A DNA stretch of 64,000 bases, from assembly GCF_032814565.1 (NCBI RefSeq), contig NZ_CP136521.1, forward strand, positions 558,001-622,000. Reading direction: 5' to 3'. Shown in pieces: positions 1 through 9,192 of the stretch (positions are counted from its first letter, which is position 1; every line of letters starts with the position of its first letter). This DNA is from Hwangdonia lutea (GTDB lineage: Bacteria > Bacteroidota > Bacteroidia > Flavobacteriales > Flavobacteriaceae). The notes beneath the pieces were generated by a model. That model ran no database searches. It saw nothing but the letters and a program-made list of their open reading frames with translations, and was not told the origin of the DNA. Made by a program: the position numbers and the translations under genes.

Positions 1-1142
1 GCCTTACGGAATGCCAATCTTGGACTAATAAACATGTTTTCGTTGGTTTCTTGAAAACCTACAAGCACATCATTTTTTTTATTAACTGCTATTGTAGTCT
101 GAATGTAATTAGAGGTTTCGCTACTAATTAAACCGGTTTGCACAATGGTGCCATCTGTTTTTACTTGATGCCATTGAACCGCTGCTCTATCGTTAATATT
201 TATGGTATGTGAAAACCAAATAAAGCCATTTTGTAAAACTAAATTCTTTGGATTTCTGTCGCCTGAAGATGTTAGCTGACTAGTGTTTTTTTGAGGTGAT
301 TTGGGCGGCCATCCAAAATTTTCCAATCGTTTTGGTGTTTTAGCAACCACCTCGCAAATGGGAGAACCGTCTTTGGCTTCTATTATTCGTTTTATAATAA
401 AACCTCCGTTTCTTGTTATTTCAAAAAAGTACAAATCATCGGTTTTATCTTGAGTAGCCACCGGATGTCCTAAACTACCCGGAAAATGATATACCGTAGC
501 GGGTTTACCGGATTTTGCATCTTCCATTTTTAAAACAAATGTGCGCTCTTCACCTCCTGGAAACGAGTATCCAATCCATTTTCTACTATAGCTAATGCCA
601 CCACCATCTACACCGTTTGGTGCTGGTACAGGGTAAGTGTTCCAAGCACCTGTAGGGTCTTTGGTTTCGGAGATTGAAATATTTACGGGTTTCTTTTTTT
701 CCTTATCCCACGGATTCCATAAATTGAAACCAAATATTTTATTATGTGGGTCGAAGAAAAGTTTTGGATCTATACCGTTATTAAAACACGATTGCGAGAC
801 CCCTTGAATAAAGTTTCCTTTTTTATCGTATATAATTAAACCGCTATTTGTACCGTGCAATACGTAACCACCGCCCACTGCTATTTGCGGATCGACTTGT
901 CTGTTTCCGTCCATAGAGCCATCAAATGCTAAATAACCCGATACTTTCCTGGGGTTTCCGCCTTGGTTCCGCTCTTTGCATTCATCACCGTAATTAATTT
1001 TAAAGGCTGTTTTATGTATGGGCGCAATCACCTCTGTACGTGTAGGTTTTATATAGGAATTATTTTGTGCAAATACGAAGGGGTTGGTTATAAGTACCGC
1101 CGCAAATAAGCCTAAAAAGATAAAAATCTTATTTTTTGTCAT
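1..1142 (-). CDS. Exported propeller-like protein, C-terminus cut by window edge
   Basis: The minus strand is open from an ATG at 1142 to the window edge, giving about 380 residues without a stop, so the C-terminus is missing. Residues 1-26 (MTKNKIFIFLGLFAAVLITN, then PFVFAQ) form a good signal peptide ending in FAQ. The mature part contains a DPQIAVGGGYVLHGTNSGL segment followed by IYDKKG, and further segments of alternating beta character. That pattern resembles secreted beta-propeller proteins with sialidase/BNR-like folds, but I see no Asp-box series that would settle the family. It follows the Fn3 lipoprotein by 15 bp in the same direction, so it probably shares its transcript and is the distal gene of the SusCD-led locus. 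Likely role: extracellular binding or hydrolysis; the function is not established. Confidence 0.75.
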   Translation of the reverse strand, partial: MTKNKIFIFLGLFAAVLITNPFVFAQNNSYIKPTRTEVIAPIHKTAFKINYGDECKERNQGGNPRKVSGYLAFDGSMDGNRQVDPQIAVGGGYVLHGTNSGLIIYDKKGNFIQGVSQSCFNNGIDPKLFFDPHNKIFGFNLWNPWDKEKKKPVNISISETKDPTGAWNTYPVPAPNGVDGGGISYSRKWIGYSFPGGEERTFVLKMEDAKSGKPATVYHFPGSLGHPVATQDKTDDLYFFEITRNGGFIIKRIIEAKDGSPICEVVAKTPKRLENFGWPPKSPQKNTSQLTSSGDRNPKNLVLQNGFIWFSHTININDRAAVQWHQVKTDGTIVQTGLISSETSNYIQTTIAVNKKNDVLVGFQETNENMFISPRLAFRK

Positions 1143-1157
1143 TTTATTTAATATGTG

Positions 1158-1892
1158 TTAAATTCCATTAAAGCTGAATATTTCGGAATAAGACACATTG
1201 CCCTGGCTATCTTTTGTTGTGACGCTCCAGTAATACGTTTTATTGGCTTCAACAGTTATGTTATTTAAAGTTGTTCCTGTAACCTCTGTTTGAAACTCAG
1301 CTGGCGGGTTTACCTCTCCAAAGTTTACATTGTAATTTTCAATATCGTTATCCACATCGCTTGCTGTCCATTCTAAAGTGATAATACCATTAGTAACGTT
1401 TGTACCACTAATAGGGGATACTGCTTCTGCAGGAAATGGTGCATACGATGACACACCTTCGCCGGCATTAAAAAATTTCCAAGTGGCACTTGTACCCGTT
1501 TTTGAAGTTTTATTTGACCTGGACACGATATACCAAGAGTACGGATTGCCTCTTTTTAATTTTACAGCATAATTGTTTTCTGAAGTAGAATAGCTAGTAA
1601 CCGTTCCTGTAATCAAATCCTTTACCTGTAAATTATAGCTATCAGTATGTTTACTTGCATTCCATTGAAAATTAATAGTGCTTTCAGTTGCATTATTTAT
1701 TGTGCCCTCTGTACATTCGCTATTTGCCTCGGGAAACACTAATGTAGCTGCTGTTGGCTCTTTAATTTCTTTTACAGGATCTATTGGTGCATCGCCTCCG
1801 TCACCTGAACTGCAAGCTGAAATAAGACAAAATATGAACAAAACTCGTGTATTTGCTATTTGCGTAAACAAACTCTTTTTTAATGGTTTCAT
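1158..1892 (-). CDS. Lipoprotein with two fibronectin type III-like domains
   Basis: A 244-residue protein with a type II signal peptide; the lipobox is LISAC with Cys27, followed by SSGDGGD, an acidic stretch typical of surface-exposed Bacteroidota lipoproteins. Two Fn3-like domains follow, around residues 45-140 and 155-243; each has the W-NA/TASD-x-D core and a late YYWSV or YSWYI strand. There is no catalytic motif. The ATG overlaps the stop of the preceding 1343-residue gene by 4 bp (ATGA), which argues for translational coupling and supports this start. It probably acts as a surface adaptor or binding protein for the large secreted protein encoded just upstream. The role is inferred from domain type and position only. 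Confidence 0.8.
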   Translation of the reverse strand: MKPLKKSLFTQIANTRVLFIFCLISACSSGDGGDAPIDPVKEIKEPTAATLVFPEANSECTEGTINNATESTINFQWNASKHTDSYNLQVKDLITGTVTSYSTSENNYAVKLKRGNPYSWYIVSRSNKTSKTGTSATWKFFNAGEGVSSYAPFPAEAVSPISGTNVTNGIITLEWTASDVDNDIENYNVNFGEVNPPAEFQTEVTGTTLNNITVEANKTYYWSVTTKDSQGNVSYSEIFSFNGI

Positions 1893-4800
1893 TGTTTTAC
1901 GATTTTTAAGTTTGATGGACCAGAAGCTGTTTCAATAGTTACCAAATAGGTGCCATTTTTAAAATGCCTCCCGTCTATAACAACAGTATTATAACGGACT
2001 GGTAAATACCTTGATTGAATAAGTTTCCCTGTGGTAGCATATAGTTTTACAGATACCATTTTCGAAATATTATCACCAATGTTAATTTGAAGATAATCGG
2101 TAAAAGGATTTGGGTAAGCTATGGCCTTTTCTGAAACTAAGATGGATTTCTCAAATACCCCTTGACATTCTTTATCTGTACCTATACGAAGCGTATTCAT
2201 TCCATTGGCAAGCTTTAAAGTAATTTGAGAATCTGAAGTGGTTGTAATGGTACCGTTTAAATTAATGGTATAGTTTGTTCCATTAGCTAAGTTTAGTGAA
2301 ACCGATTTTTTATCGGCACTTACCTTTGATAAAACGGCCAAATCTGATGGTTCTGTAATTACAATATCATAGCATCTTTTAAACTCAGTTTCCGGCACAT
2401 CTTTAACCGTTATACATACTTTGTATGTTCCAGACTGTAAATTGGTAAGCTCTAATGTATCGGTAAATTCAAAAGTATCGGTATTGCCATTTCCCGTTAG
2501 AGTTACTATATAATTATGGGCTTCTGCTGCTGTTAAGATAATTTTTCCGTTATCACTACTTCTGCAGGTTTCACCAATCGCTTGTATGGTAAAATTGTTA
2601 ACCGGCAATATAAATAGGCTACAACCTTGGGCATTTACGGCAGTTCCCAACGGGGTTTCCGGGCAAAGGTCGTCTATATCTAGAACACCATCATTGTCAT
2701 CGTCTTCATCACAAGCATCTCCTATACCGTCGTTATCAAAATCAGCCTGATCTGGGTTATCTACTCCAGGACAATTATCGCTTATACACCCCACTACCGT
2801 TAACTCCGCGACAGATGTCCACGCTGCATCATTAACCTCAGAGAGCGCTACTAATCTCATGTATCGTCCTTTTACAGGTGTAGCAAAGGTGATTTTTTGT
2901 CTTGCATTCGTATTTTCGAAAGTGCCGGAGTGGGCTACACTACCCCAATTATTCTTGTCATAGCTAAAATAAAGCTCATAATCTTTTATTCTTCCGTTTT
3001 GACCACTAGACCTTGGCGTATAAATAAATTCACTAATGTTATAAGAATTGCCTAAATCGATTTGAATTTCATGAGGATGCGCATCTGTTCCAGTACTCCA
3101 TCGTGTATGCCAAATGGTAGATGGATCACCATCAAAGGCCATAGTAGCCAAACCTGGATAATTAACCTCTTCGCTATCAGCATAGATTAAAGACCACTCG
3201 TTTTTTGGCAGTTCGGCAGGGTTATTACAATCTGTAATAGACGGACATGTTGTTGTGGTAACCATATTAGGAATTTCCTTTACATAATCTACGCCGTTTT
3301 GTGTTACGGTTAACTTTACCGTATAAGATCCTGGGTTACCCAGAATTACTTCCGGGTTTCTAATATTGGCATCACTTATATAAACTGGTGCAGGAGTTAT
3401 TTCCCATTTCCAACTGGCACCTGCGTGATTTAAAATAGAATGATCATCAAAATGCAAAACATCGTCCATACATTTATTTGATATGTTTTCTACCCATGGA
3501 TTTATAATAGGTATAAAGTTTTGTTCTTGTAATGGTGTTTCCCAAACACCACCTCCACCGGCTAGCCTAAGTTTGGCATCTCTATAAAAGGGAATAGCCG
3601 TATTAACTGCAAAATTTTCAGGATAATTATTTCCAAATAATTCCCAATCTGCCATAGATTCCTTTCTATAATAGCATTGAGATTTTTCACCATTTTTACT
3701 AGTTGTAAATAGGTATATTAAATCTTCGCCAGTATTTGATGGCTGTATTACCAAGTTTTTAGTATGGCTATTTACAGAACCAGACCAATTAGACCAGGTT
3801 TCTCCGCCATCTGTAGATTTAAAAACCTGTCCCTTATTTGCTGTCCAAGTTCCATTTGAATAGCAAGCGTACACCGTGTTTTCATCATAAAGTGAAGTAG
3901 CGATATTAGTTCTTCCCTTCATTTTATCGCCTCCATTAGCATTATTACTCAACGAAGGTTTATAGCTCCATGTAACTCCTTGGTCTTCGCTTTTATACAA
4001 CCCATAACCTTTAACATCGGCATATATTACATTTGGGTTGGACACACTCATTTGAACACACATAACTTCTCCATCAAATGTATGTAATGCTTCAAAGCTT
4101 TCGCCCATGTCGGTACTTTCCCAGAAGCTATTGCCTTCACCCAAAAACAATATCTCGAAATAATTAGGGTGGTGTATTAAATTTCCTCTACTACCACCGT
4201 ACTCCAACATGTTTGGATATTTAGAGAAACTAAATTTGCCTTCGTAAACAGATTCTGCGGTACTTGGTAATATCCAGCCACCACCCAAGTCATTAAAAGC
4301 GACATGCCTACTTTTACCATGAATAACCCAACCTGTTGGAGATTCTGCTCCCCCCATTCGAAGTGCTTTATTGTTGTAGAAATCTGCCATAGCGGTATTT
4401 CCGTTGTGATATCTACCACCAACAACAATATCTTCATTCCAGCCTTGATCAAATCCCCACATATCGGAACCTACCAAACCATTTATTCTAGGCTGAAAAT
4501 CGGTTTCAAATGCATCTGTAGAAAAACTAGTACCACCATCGGTAGCTAACCATACGGAGCCATCATCAAACCATTTCATGTCTTGAATGTCTGGGTGAAT
4601 TGAAAATCGACCAAAATAGCCGCCAATGGCATCAAAACTGTTACCGCCGTTGTTTGTTTTAAATAAGGTTGTGGTACCAACCATAAACTGATTTTCGTTG
4701 GTAGGTGATATTTCTAAAACTAAATCGTAATATCCTTGACCATTGTTGTATGGAAAAGCATTTGTATTACAATCAATAACCTTAGTCCATGACCAGTTTC

Positions 4801-5920
4801 CAGAACTATTGGTACCCTTATATAAATGCGGGGTATTATCTGCACTTAGCATGGTAGTTAATAATAAGTTTGGGTTTGCTTTAGTTACAGCAATTAACCC
4901 ACCACTTGAGTCTGAAATTGCAGGGAATCCTGAAACTACAGAAAAATTAGCGCCCCCATTTTGCGATTGTAAAATTTCAAAATTACCATTAGTCGCCGTG
5001 GTCATGGCGTATAGTATGTTGCTATTATTTGGGTTAAACTCAATATCGTAAGTTCGTCTTGTGGATTTTTGGATCCACGTACTTCCGGCGTCTGTAGACA
5101 TAAATATGCCTTTATCAGTAGAAACAAACATGTTATTTGAGTTGTTTGGGTCTATTAAAATGTGATTTGAAGAAAAATAAGTGCCGTTTTGCAATAAAGG
5201 AGTCCACGTATTTCCACCGTCAAATGTTTTATGCAATTGATTTCCTGCCGAAACATACACAACATTAGCATTTGCTGGATGAATGGTAACTGCTACTATA
5301 CCACCAGAAAACACATAGTTGGGAGTTAACAAGGTCCAGTTTAATCCGCCATCAACGGATTTATTCATATAACCTGTTTCGGTACCTGCATATAAAATAT
5401 TATGGTCTTCAGAAAAAACATCAAAAGCATAAACATTAACCTGCCAAGGCGCTACGGGTTTTGCTGTAGGACTATTATCTTCATTAAGCCAAAATGTATT
5501 TTTCGGGCCTAAGAAAGTCCAATTTGAGTTTGAAGGGTCTACAAATTTATTATTTTGTTTGTTTAATTTTGATAGTTTTGACCTATAGTTTTTAGATTCT
5601 AAATGGTGAATAAACCCTTTTTCATCGGCAAAATTTCCAACCACTCTTCTCCAAACTTTATAGTATCTTATAATGGCATTTTTTTGTTTACCATATTTTT
5701 TAAAATGCTGTTGATAGCCTTCTTCTATTTCATTAAAGTTGATAGGATATTGGTATAGTAATTTTGCCCAAGCTGGAAAATTTTCGTTATAGCTTGGTTT
5801 ATTAATAGGATTAACACCTGGTAATTCATCATACGGTGTTATGTTAATTTGGGCAAGCATACTTTGATGCATAAAAAAACACAAACCTATAGCTGATAAA
5901 ATTTGTAATAAATTTTTCAT
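1889..5920 (-). CDS. Large secreted multidomain BNR / PKD / F5-8 C / TSP3 protein with T9SS signal
   Basis: A 1343-residue exported protein. Residues 1-24 are a Sec signal peptide ending in LAQ. Residues about 130-800 hold many sortilin/VPS10-type BNR repeats (SxDGGxTW-like motifs such as [19 protein letters not shown] and [11 protein letters not shown]), which form large beta-propellers. A PKD-like domain follows (about 813-890), then a coagulation factor 5/8 type C carbohydrate-binding module (about 905-1040), acidic thrombospondin type 3 calcium repeats (about 1045-1085, [17 protein letters not shown]), and a type IX secretion sorting domain (about 1266-1343, starting [13 protein letters not shown]). 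It is probably released or attached at the cell surface by T9SS. BNR propellers of this type can be exo-acting glycosidases (for example xyloglucanases of GH74) or binding proteins; I see no proof of activity. A strong terminator separates it from the SusCD operon upstream. Confidence 0.85.
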   Translation of the reverse strand: MKNLLQILSAIGLCFFMHQSMLAQINITPYDELPGVNPINKPSYNENFPAWAKLLYQYPINFNEIEEGYQQHFKKYGKQKNAIIRYYKVWRRVVGNFADEKGFIHHLESKNYRSKLSKLNKQNNKFVDPSNSNWTFLGPKNTFWLNEDNSPTAKPVAPWQVNVYAFDVFSEDHNILYAGTETGYMNKSVDGGLNWTLLTPNYVFSGGIVAVTIHPANANVVYVSAGNQLHKTFDGGNTWTPLLQNGTYFSSNHILIDPNNSNNMFVSTDKGIFMSTDAGSTWIQKSTRRTYDIEFNPNNSNILYAMTTATNGNFEILQSQNGGANFSVVSGFPAISDSSGGLIAVTKANPNLLLTTMLSADNTPHLYKGTNSSGNWSWTKVIDCNTNAFPYNNGQGYYDLVLEISPTNENQFMVGTTTLFKTNNGGNSFDAIGGYFGRFSIHPDIQDMKWFDDGSVWLATDGGTSFSTDAFETDFQPRINGLVGSDMWGFDQGWNEDIVVGGRYHNGNTAMADFYNNKALRMGGAESPTGWVIHGKSRHVAFNDLGGGWILPSTAESVYEGKFSFSKYPNMLEYGGSRGNLIHHPNYFEILFLGEGNSFWESTDMGESFEALHTFDGEVMCVQMSVSNPNVIYADVKGYGLYKSEDQGVTWSYKPSLSNNANGGDKMKGRTNIATSLYDENTVYACYSNGTWTANKGQVFKSTDGGETWSNWSGSVNSHTKNLVIQPSNTGEDLIYLFTTSKNGEKSQCYYRKESMADWELFGNNYPENFAVNTAIPFYRDAKLRLAGGGGVWETPLQEQNFIPIINPWVENISNKCMDDVLHFDDHSILNHAGASWKWEITPAPVYISDANIRNPEVILGNPGSYTVKLTVTQNGVDYVKEIPNMVTTTTCPSITDCNNPAELPKNEWSLIYADSEEVNYPGLATMAFDGDPSTIWHTRWSTGTDAHPHEIQIDLGNSYNISEFIYTPRSSGQNGRIKDYELYFSYDKNNWGSVAHSGTFENTNARQKITFATPVKGRYMRLVALSEVNDAAWTSVAELTVVGCISDNCPGVDNPDQADFDNDGIGDACDEDDDNDGVLDIDDLCPETPLGTAVNAQGCSLFILPVNNFTIQAIGETCRSSDNGKIILTAAEAHNYIVTLTGNGNTDTFEFTDTLELTNLQSGTYKVCITVKDVPETEFKRCYDIVITEPSDLAVLSKVSADKKSVSLNLANGTNYTINLNGTITTTSDSQITLKLANGMNTLRIGTDKECQGVFEKSILVSEKAIAYPNPFTDYLQINIGDNISKMVSVKLYATTGKLIQSRYLPVRYNTVVIDGRHFKNGTYLVTIETASGPSNLKIVKQ

Positions 5921-6045
5921 TTAAGGAAGATTTATAAAAAGAAAGACTTTGTTGGTAACTGTTAAAAACAAATAACAGACCAAAGAAAAACACGTGCAAT
6001 GCTTAAGAAGCATGCATTTTAAGCGTAAAAAAATAGTTAAAATAT

Positions 6046-6074
6046 AACAAGAGGGTTAAAAGAACCCTCTTGTT
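6046..6074 (-). terminator. Perfect 12-bp hairpin terminator after the SusCD-lipoprotein operon
   Basis: AACAAGAGGGTT (6046-6057) and AACCCTCTTGTT (6063-6074) form a perfect 12-bp stem with a 5-base loop. Read on the minus strand it is followed by a T-rich tract within 25 bases. It lies 14 bp past the stop of the 618-residue lipoprotein gene, so it probably ends that operon and isolates the 1343-residue gene as a separate unit or attenuates read-through into it. Confidence 0.7.
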
Positions 6075-6087
6075 AATTTATAAAAAT

Positions 6088-7944
6088 TTAGTCTATTAAA
6101 CCAAAAACATTAAGTTCTGCTAAATATGTGAAATTATTGGGGCCTGATACAGCAACATATTTAACATATCTCGCTGAGACCACTCCATTGGCATGAGCGA
6201 TATACCCATTGTCTGTATCTAAACTTGCGCTTAGGGTTGCCACTTGAGTAAAGTTAACATTATCGCTACTAACCCAAAATTCATGTTCTGTTGCAGCTCC
6301 TGTTCTTCCGCTTCTTCTAAAAATCTCAAAACCACCAATACTTCGTTCTGATCCTAAATCAATAGTAACATGATGCGGGTAAGACGAACCGCTACCTGTC
6401 CATTGGGAATGCCAAAAAGTTCCCGTATCACCATCAATTAAGGCCGTAGCATATCCATTTACAGGGCCTTCGCCACCAGCTTCTTCTGTTGAAAAGTCTA
6501 CAATTGAGTAGTCTGCATAATCTAATAGTTCTATCACATTAATTTCGGCTAAATAGGTGAAATTGTTTGGCCCTGAAGCTGCAACATACTTAACATATCT
6601 AGCTGTAACAACATTAGCCGTATTGGCTGTAAAACCATTATCAGAATTTAAATCTGCGCTTAATGTAGCTACTTGTGTAAAGTTTACATTATCGTTACTT
6701 ACCCAAAATTCGTGTTCTGTAGCGGCACCTGTTCTTCCGCTTCTTCTAAAAATCTCAAAACCAGTAATTTGTTTCTCTGCGCCCATATCGAATGTAAAGT
6801 GATGTGGGTAAGACGAACCACTACCGGTCCATTTTGAATGCCAGAATGTAGATACATCACCATCTATAACTGCAGTGGCATAACCATTTACAGGGCCTTC
6901 ACCCCCAGCTTCTTCGGTTGAGAAATCAACAATGGTCCAGCTGCCTTTACCTGCCGCTGCCAACGGAGTAACTGAGAATGTCATGGATTGTGAATTTCCG
7001 TAAATATCTGAGACAGTAATTTCAATTTCCTGTTCTTCACTTGTCATCCCTGAAAACGTATAAGTTCCCATAGATTCTGACGACACCACCGTATTGCTTA
7101 CCTCATTACCTTGTTTATCGTTATTTTTAAATTCAAAAGTCATTAATGCATTTTCTGAATTTTCCCAGTTTGCGATAATTCCACCAGATATTGGCTCTAA
7201 AGTAAAGCTTGATAGGATTGCAGTAATGGTACCTGGAAACACATAGGTTTTCCAATCTGAATCAAATTCATCAATAGAAGTTTCATTACCATCCTCATCG
7301 GCGGCTGTAGGCACATAAAACGTACGGTACATAATAGGTGCTGAACGGTCGATTTGCTCTAAAACGCCTTCAGATTCCTCTTGTGGCACAGAAACAACAA
7401 CTTCCTCACCGCTTAAATTCGTGAATTTAATTTCGGTAGCCCTAGTAAGTTCACTACTTGGTTTTAAACTCACGGTGGCACTTCCATCACTATTGTATGT
7501 AAAAGAATTTACTCCTCTTGCCTCTAAATTAGATCGGTATGTTTCTCCGTAAACCGTACCGAATACAGTAACTTTAACAGATTCATTTCCATCGGCATCT
7601 TTTGAGTAAACATCAAATTCATAAGATTTCTCCTCCAATCCCGTAACTATTAGTTCAATTAAATCTGTATCGTTTTGAGACTTAGTATAGGGAAAAGTTT
7701 GACTGTTCTCGCCTTTATCCCAAAACACAGTGATTTCTTCAATAGTGAAACCCTTAGTTAAATATCCAGAAATTTTAATTCTGCCATCGCCAGCAAGTGT
7801 AGTTAAAGAATCTACCTTGGTTGCATAAATAATCTCACCATCTTGAATGTATTTTTCATGAAACTCATAAGTATCATTACAGGAATAGAATCCGAAAAAA
7901 AGCATTAAAGTTAATGGTAAAATATAATATTTTATTTTTTTCAT
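6088..7944 (-). CDS. Surface lipoprotein: DUF4998-like region plus two tandem F5/8 C modules
   Basis: A 618-residue lipoprotein with lipobox FGFYSC (Cys22). The segment after it, HEKYIQDGEIIYATKVDSL, matches the start of DUF4998-type PUL lipoproteins (about 23-235). An Ig-like stretch follows (about 236-330). The C-terminal half consists of two F5/8 type C (discoidin) modules, about 335-475 and 478-618, that are near copies of each other; the DNA repeats with a 429-bp period. Each module has the DGDxxTFWHSxWTGSG and FEIFRRSGR signatures. It is the last gene of the SusC-SusD-lipoprotein-lipoprotein unit, the usual place for a surface glycan-binding protein (SGBP). It probably binds the target glycan outside the cell. 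Confidence 0.85.
   Translation of the reverse strand: MKKIKYYILPLTLMLFFGFYSCNDTYEFHEKYIQDGEIIYATKVDSLTTLAGDGRIKISGYLTKGFTIEEITVFWDKGENSQTFPYTKSQNDTDLIELIVTGLEEKSYEFDVYSKDADGNESVKVTVFGTVYGETYRSNLEARGVNSFTYNSDGSATVSLKPSSELTRATEIKFTNLSGEEVVVSVPQEESEGVLEQIDRSAPIMYRTFYVPTAADEDGNETSIDEFDSDWKTYVFPGTITAILSSFTLEPISGGIIANWENSENALMTFEFKNNDKQGNEVSNTVVSSESMGTYTFSGMTSEEQEIEITVSDIYGNSQSMTFSVTPLAAAGKGSWTIVDFSTEEAGGEGPVNGYATAVIDGDVSTFWHSKWTGSGSSYPHHFTFDMGAEKQITGFEIFRRSGRTGAATEHEFWVSNDNVNFTQVATLSADLNSDNGFTANTANVVTARYVKYVAASGPNNFTYLAEINVIELLDYADYSIVDFSTEEAGGEGPVNGYATALIDGDTGTFWHSQWTGSGSSYPHHVTIDLGSERSIGGFEIFRRSGRTGAATEHEFWVSSDNVNFTQVATLSASLDTDNGYIAHANGVVSARYVKYVAVSGPNNFTYLAELNVFGLID
6100..6950 (-). repeat. Tandem duplication of an F5/8 C module, period about 429 bp
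   Basis: The coding DNA for the two C-terminal discoidin modules is nearly the same. For example, the stretch starting TGTTCTTCCGCTTCTTCTAA is at 6301 and again at 6730. Conservation extends to synonymous positions over long runs, which points to a recent duplication or continuing gene conversion. Confidence 0.85.
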
Positions 7945-7964
7945 AATTTGTTTCTTAATATTAA

Positions 7965-9164
7965 TTATTCTACAACGTTACCCCAGAAAGTCATTTCTGA
8001 AAAATTTATATAACCAGCACCATCCCATGTAGAATGTACTGCAAAACGGAAATAACGAATTTCAATAGGGTCATCAAACGTGTATTCGTCTCCTCGGTCG
8101 AAGTGATCCATATCTTCGTCTGTGTTCGTTCCAAGTGGAGAACCAGAAGGTTTAATGGATTCACATTCTTTTAATAATATCCAATCATCCAAATTACCAT
8201 CTTGACCAGGTAATTCTTTCGCACCATATACCGTATAGGTTTTAGGATTTCCGTGCGTAAATGCAAAGTGTCTTGCGATTTCTGGGCTTCTTTGTAATAC
8301 GTTAAATCGGCTTAAGGTAACCACGGCTCCTAAATCGACCGTCATAATACTTGGTCGCGGATGATCTCCTTGGGTATGTACAATACTAGCGGGATCATCA
8401 TCAAAACAATTCCAATAATCGCCTTCCCAAGCATCCCAGTTATCATCGTTATTTAAAACGATTTTATTAAATTTAGTTTTGTCTAATCGCTCTTCAAATA
8501 ATGGCGTTAGCAACTTATCTGGGGTATTTGCGTAAATCGTATCGGAAAAATTATCGTATCTATCTCTAATTAACGCAGCGAACAATCTTGGTACAGATTC
8601 GTAACCTCTAATAGATGATCTTGATTCCGCTTGTTCGGTATATATCGTTTCTACAGTTTCCAATTCGCCGGTTGTGTCGTTTGTTGTTAACAACTCTATG
8701 GTTATAGGTGTTTTTGATTCGTTTATCCAAGAAAATCTAGCACCGCCAAAATCTGCGGTAATATCCATGGTTGCTTGAACAAGAAACACTGGAGGAGTTA
8801 GTGGTGCTGCTGAAACCGCAATAGGCTCTGAGGTATTCTCTGACCTATCTACAGAATATAGCTCAACAGTTTTTTCTGTGGTATCACCAAATCCTAAGAT
8901 TTCAATTTTATTATCATAAGCAGAGGTTTTTACTTCTGCAGTTTCACCTTTAGAATTCGTATACACCGCTTTTACATATAGTAAATCGCTATCGTTTGGT
9001 AAATCATAGCTTATGCTAAGCCCACCATAAATAGGTGTAACTTGAACATTCTCTACGGCTTGTGGATTGGTTCCATCTGAAACTAGAGGGCCATGTTGCT
9101 CTTCGTCGCATGCAAATAACACCAACATCATTGGTACTATTACTAATTTGAATAATTTCTTCAT
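7965..9164 (-). CDS. PUL lipoprotein of the DUF4959 / DUF5126 / DUF5000 type
   Basis: A 399-residue lipoprotein with lipobox LVLFAC (Cys19) followed by DEEQHG. The order fits the common PUL lipoprotein architecture: DUF4959-like Fn3 domain (about 20-125, PQAVENVQVTPIYGGLSISY), DUF5126-like domain (about 126-230), then a DUF5000 / F5-8-like C-terminal domain (about 245-399, with WDAWEGDYWNCFDDDPASIVHT and FRFAVHSTWDG). It sits between SusD and the tandem-discoidin lipoprotein in one operon. Proteins of this type are predicted surface glycan-binding proteins that help SusD load substrate. No enzyme motif is visible. The assignment is from recalled domain signatures, not a search. Confidence 0.82.
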   Translation of the reverse strand: MKKLFKLVIVPMMLVLFACDEEQHGPLVSDGTNPQAVENVQVTPIYGGLSISYDLPNDSDLLYVKAVYTNSKGETAEVKTSAYDNKIEILGFGDTTEKTVELYSVDRSENTSEPIAVSAAPLTPPVFLVQATMDITADFGGARFSWINESKTPITIELLTTNDTTGELETVETIYTEQAESRSSIRGYESVPRLFAALIRDRYDNFSDTIYANTPDKLLTPLFEERLDKTKFNKIVLNNDDNWDAWEGDYWNCFDDDPASIVHTQGDHPRPSIMTVDLGAVVTLSRFNVLQRSPEIARHFAFTHGNPKTYTVYGAKELPGQDGNLDDWILLKECESIKPSGSPLGTNTDEDMDHFDRGDEYTFDDPIEIRYFRFAVHSTWDGAGYINFSEMTFWGNVVE

Positions 9165-9192
9165 ATTTTTATTTTTTTAATTAGTCTATGGT

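Noticed and set aside
1678-1938. Plus-strand open frame of 86 codons over the lipoprotein/BNR gene junction
   Set aside because: It is antisense to the well-supported Fn3 lipoprotein signal peptide and the end of the BNR gene, and has no recognisable feature.
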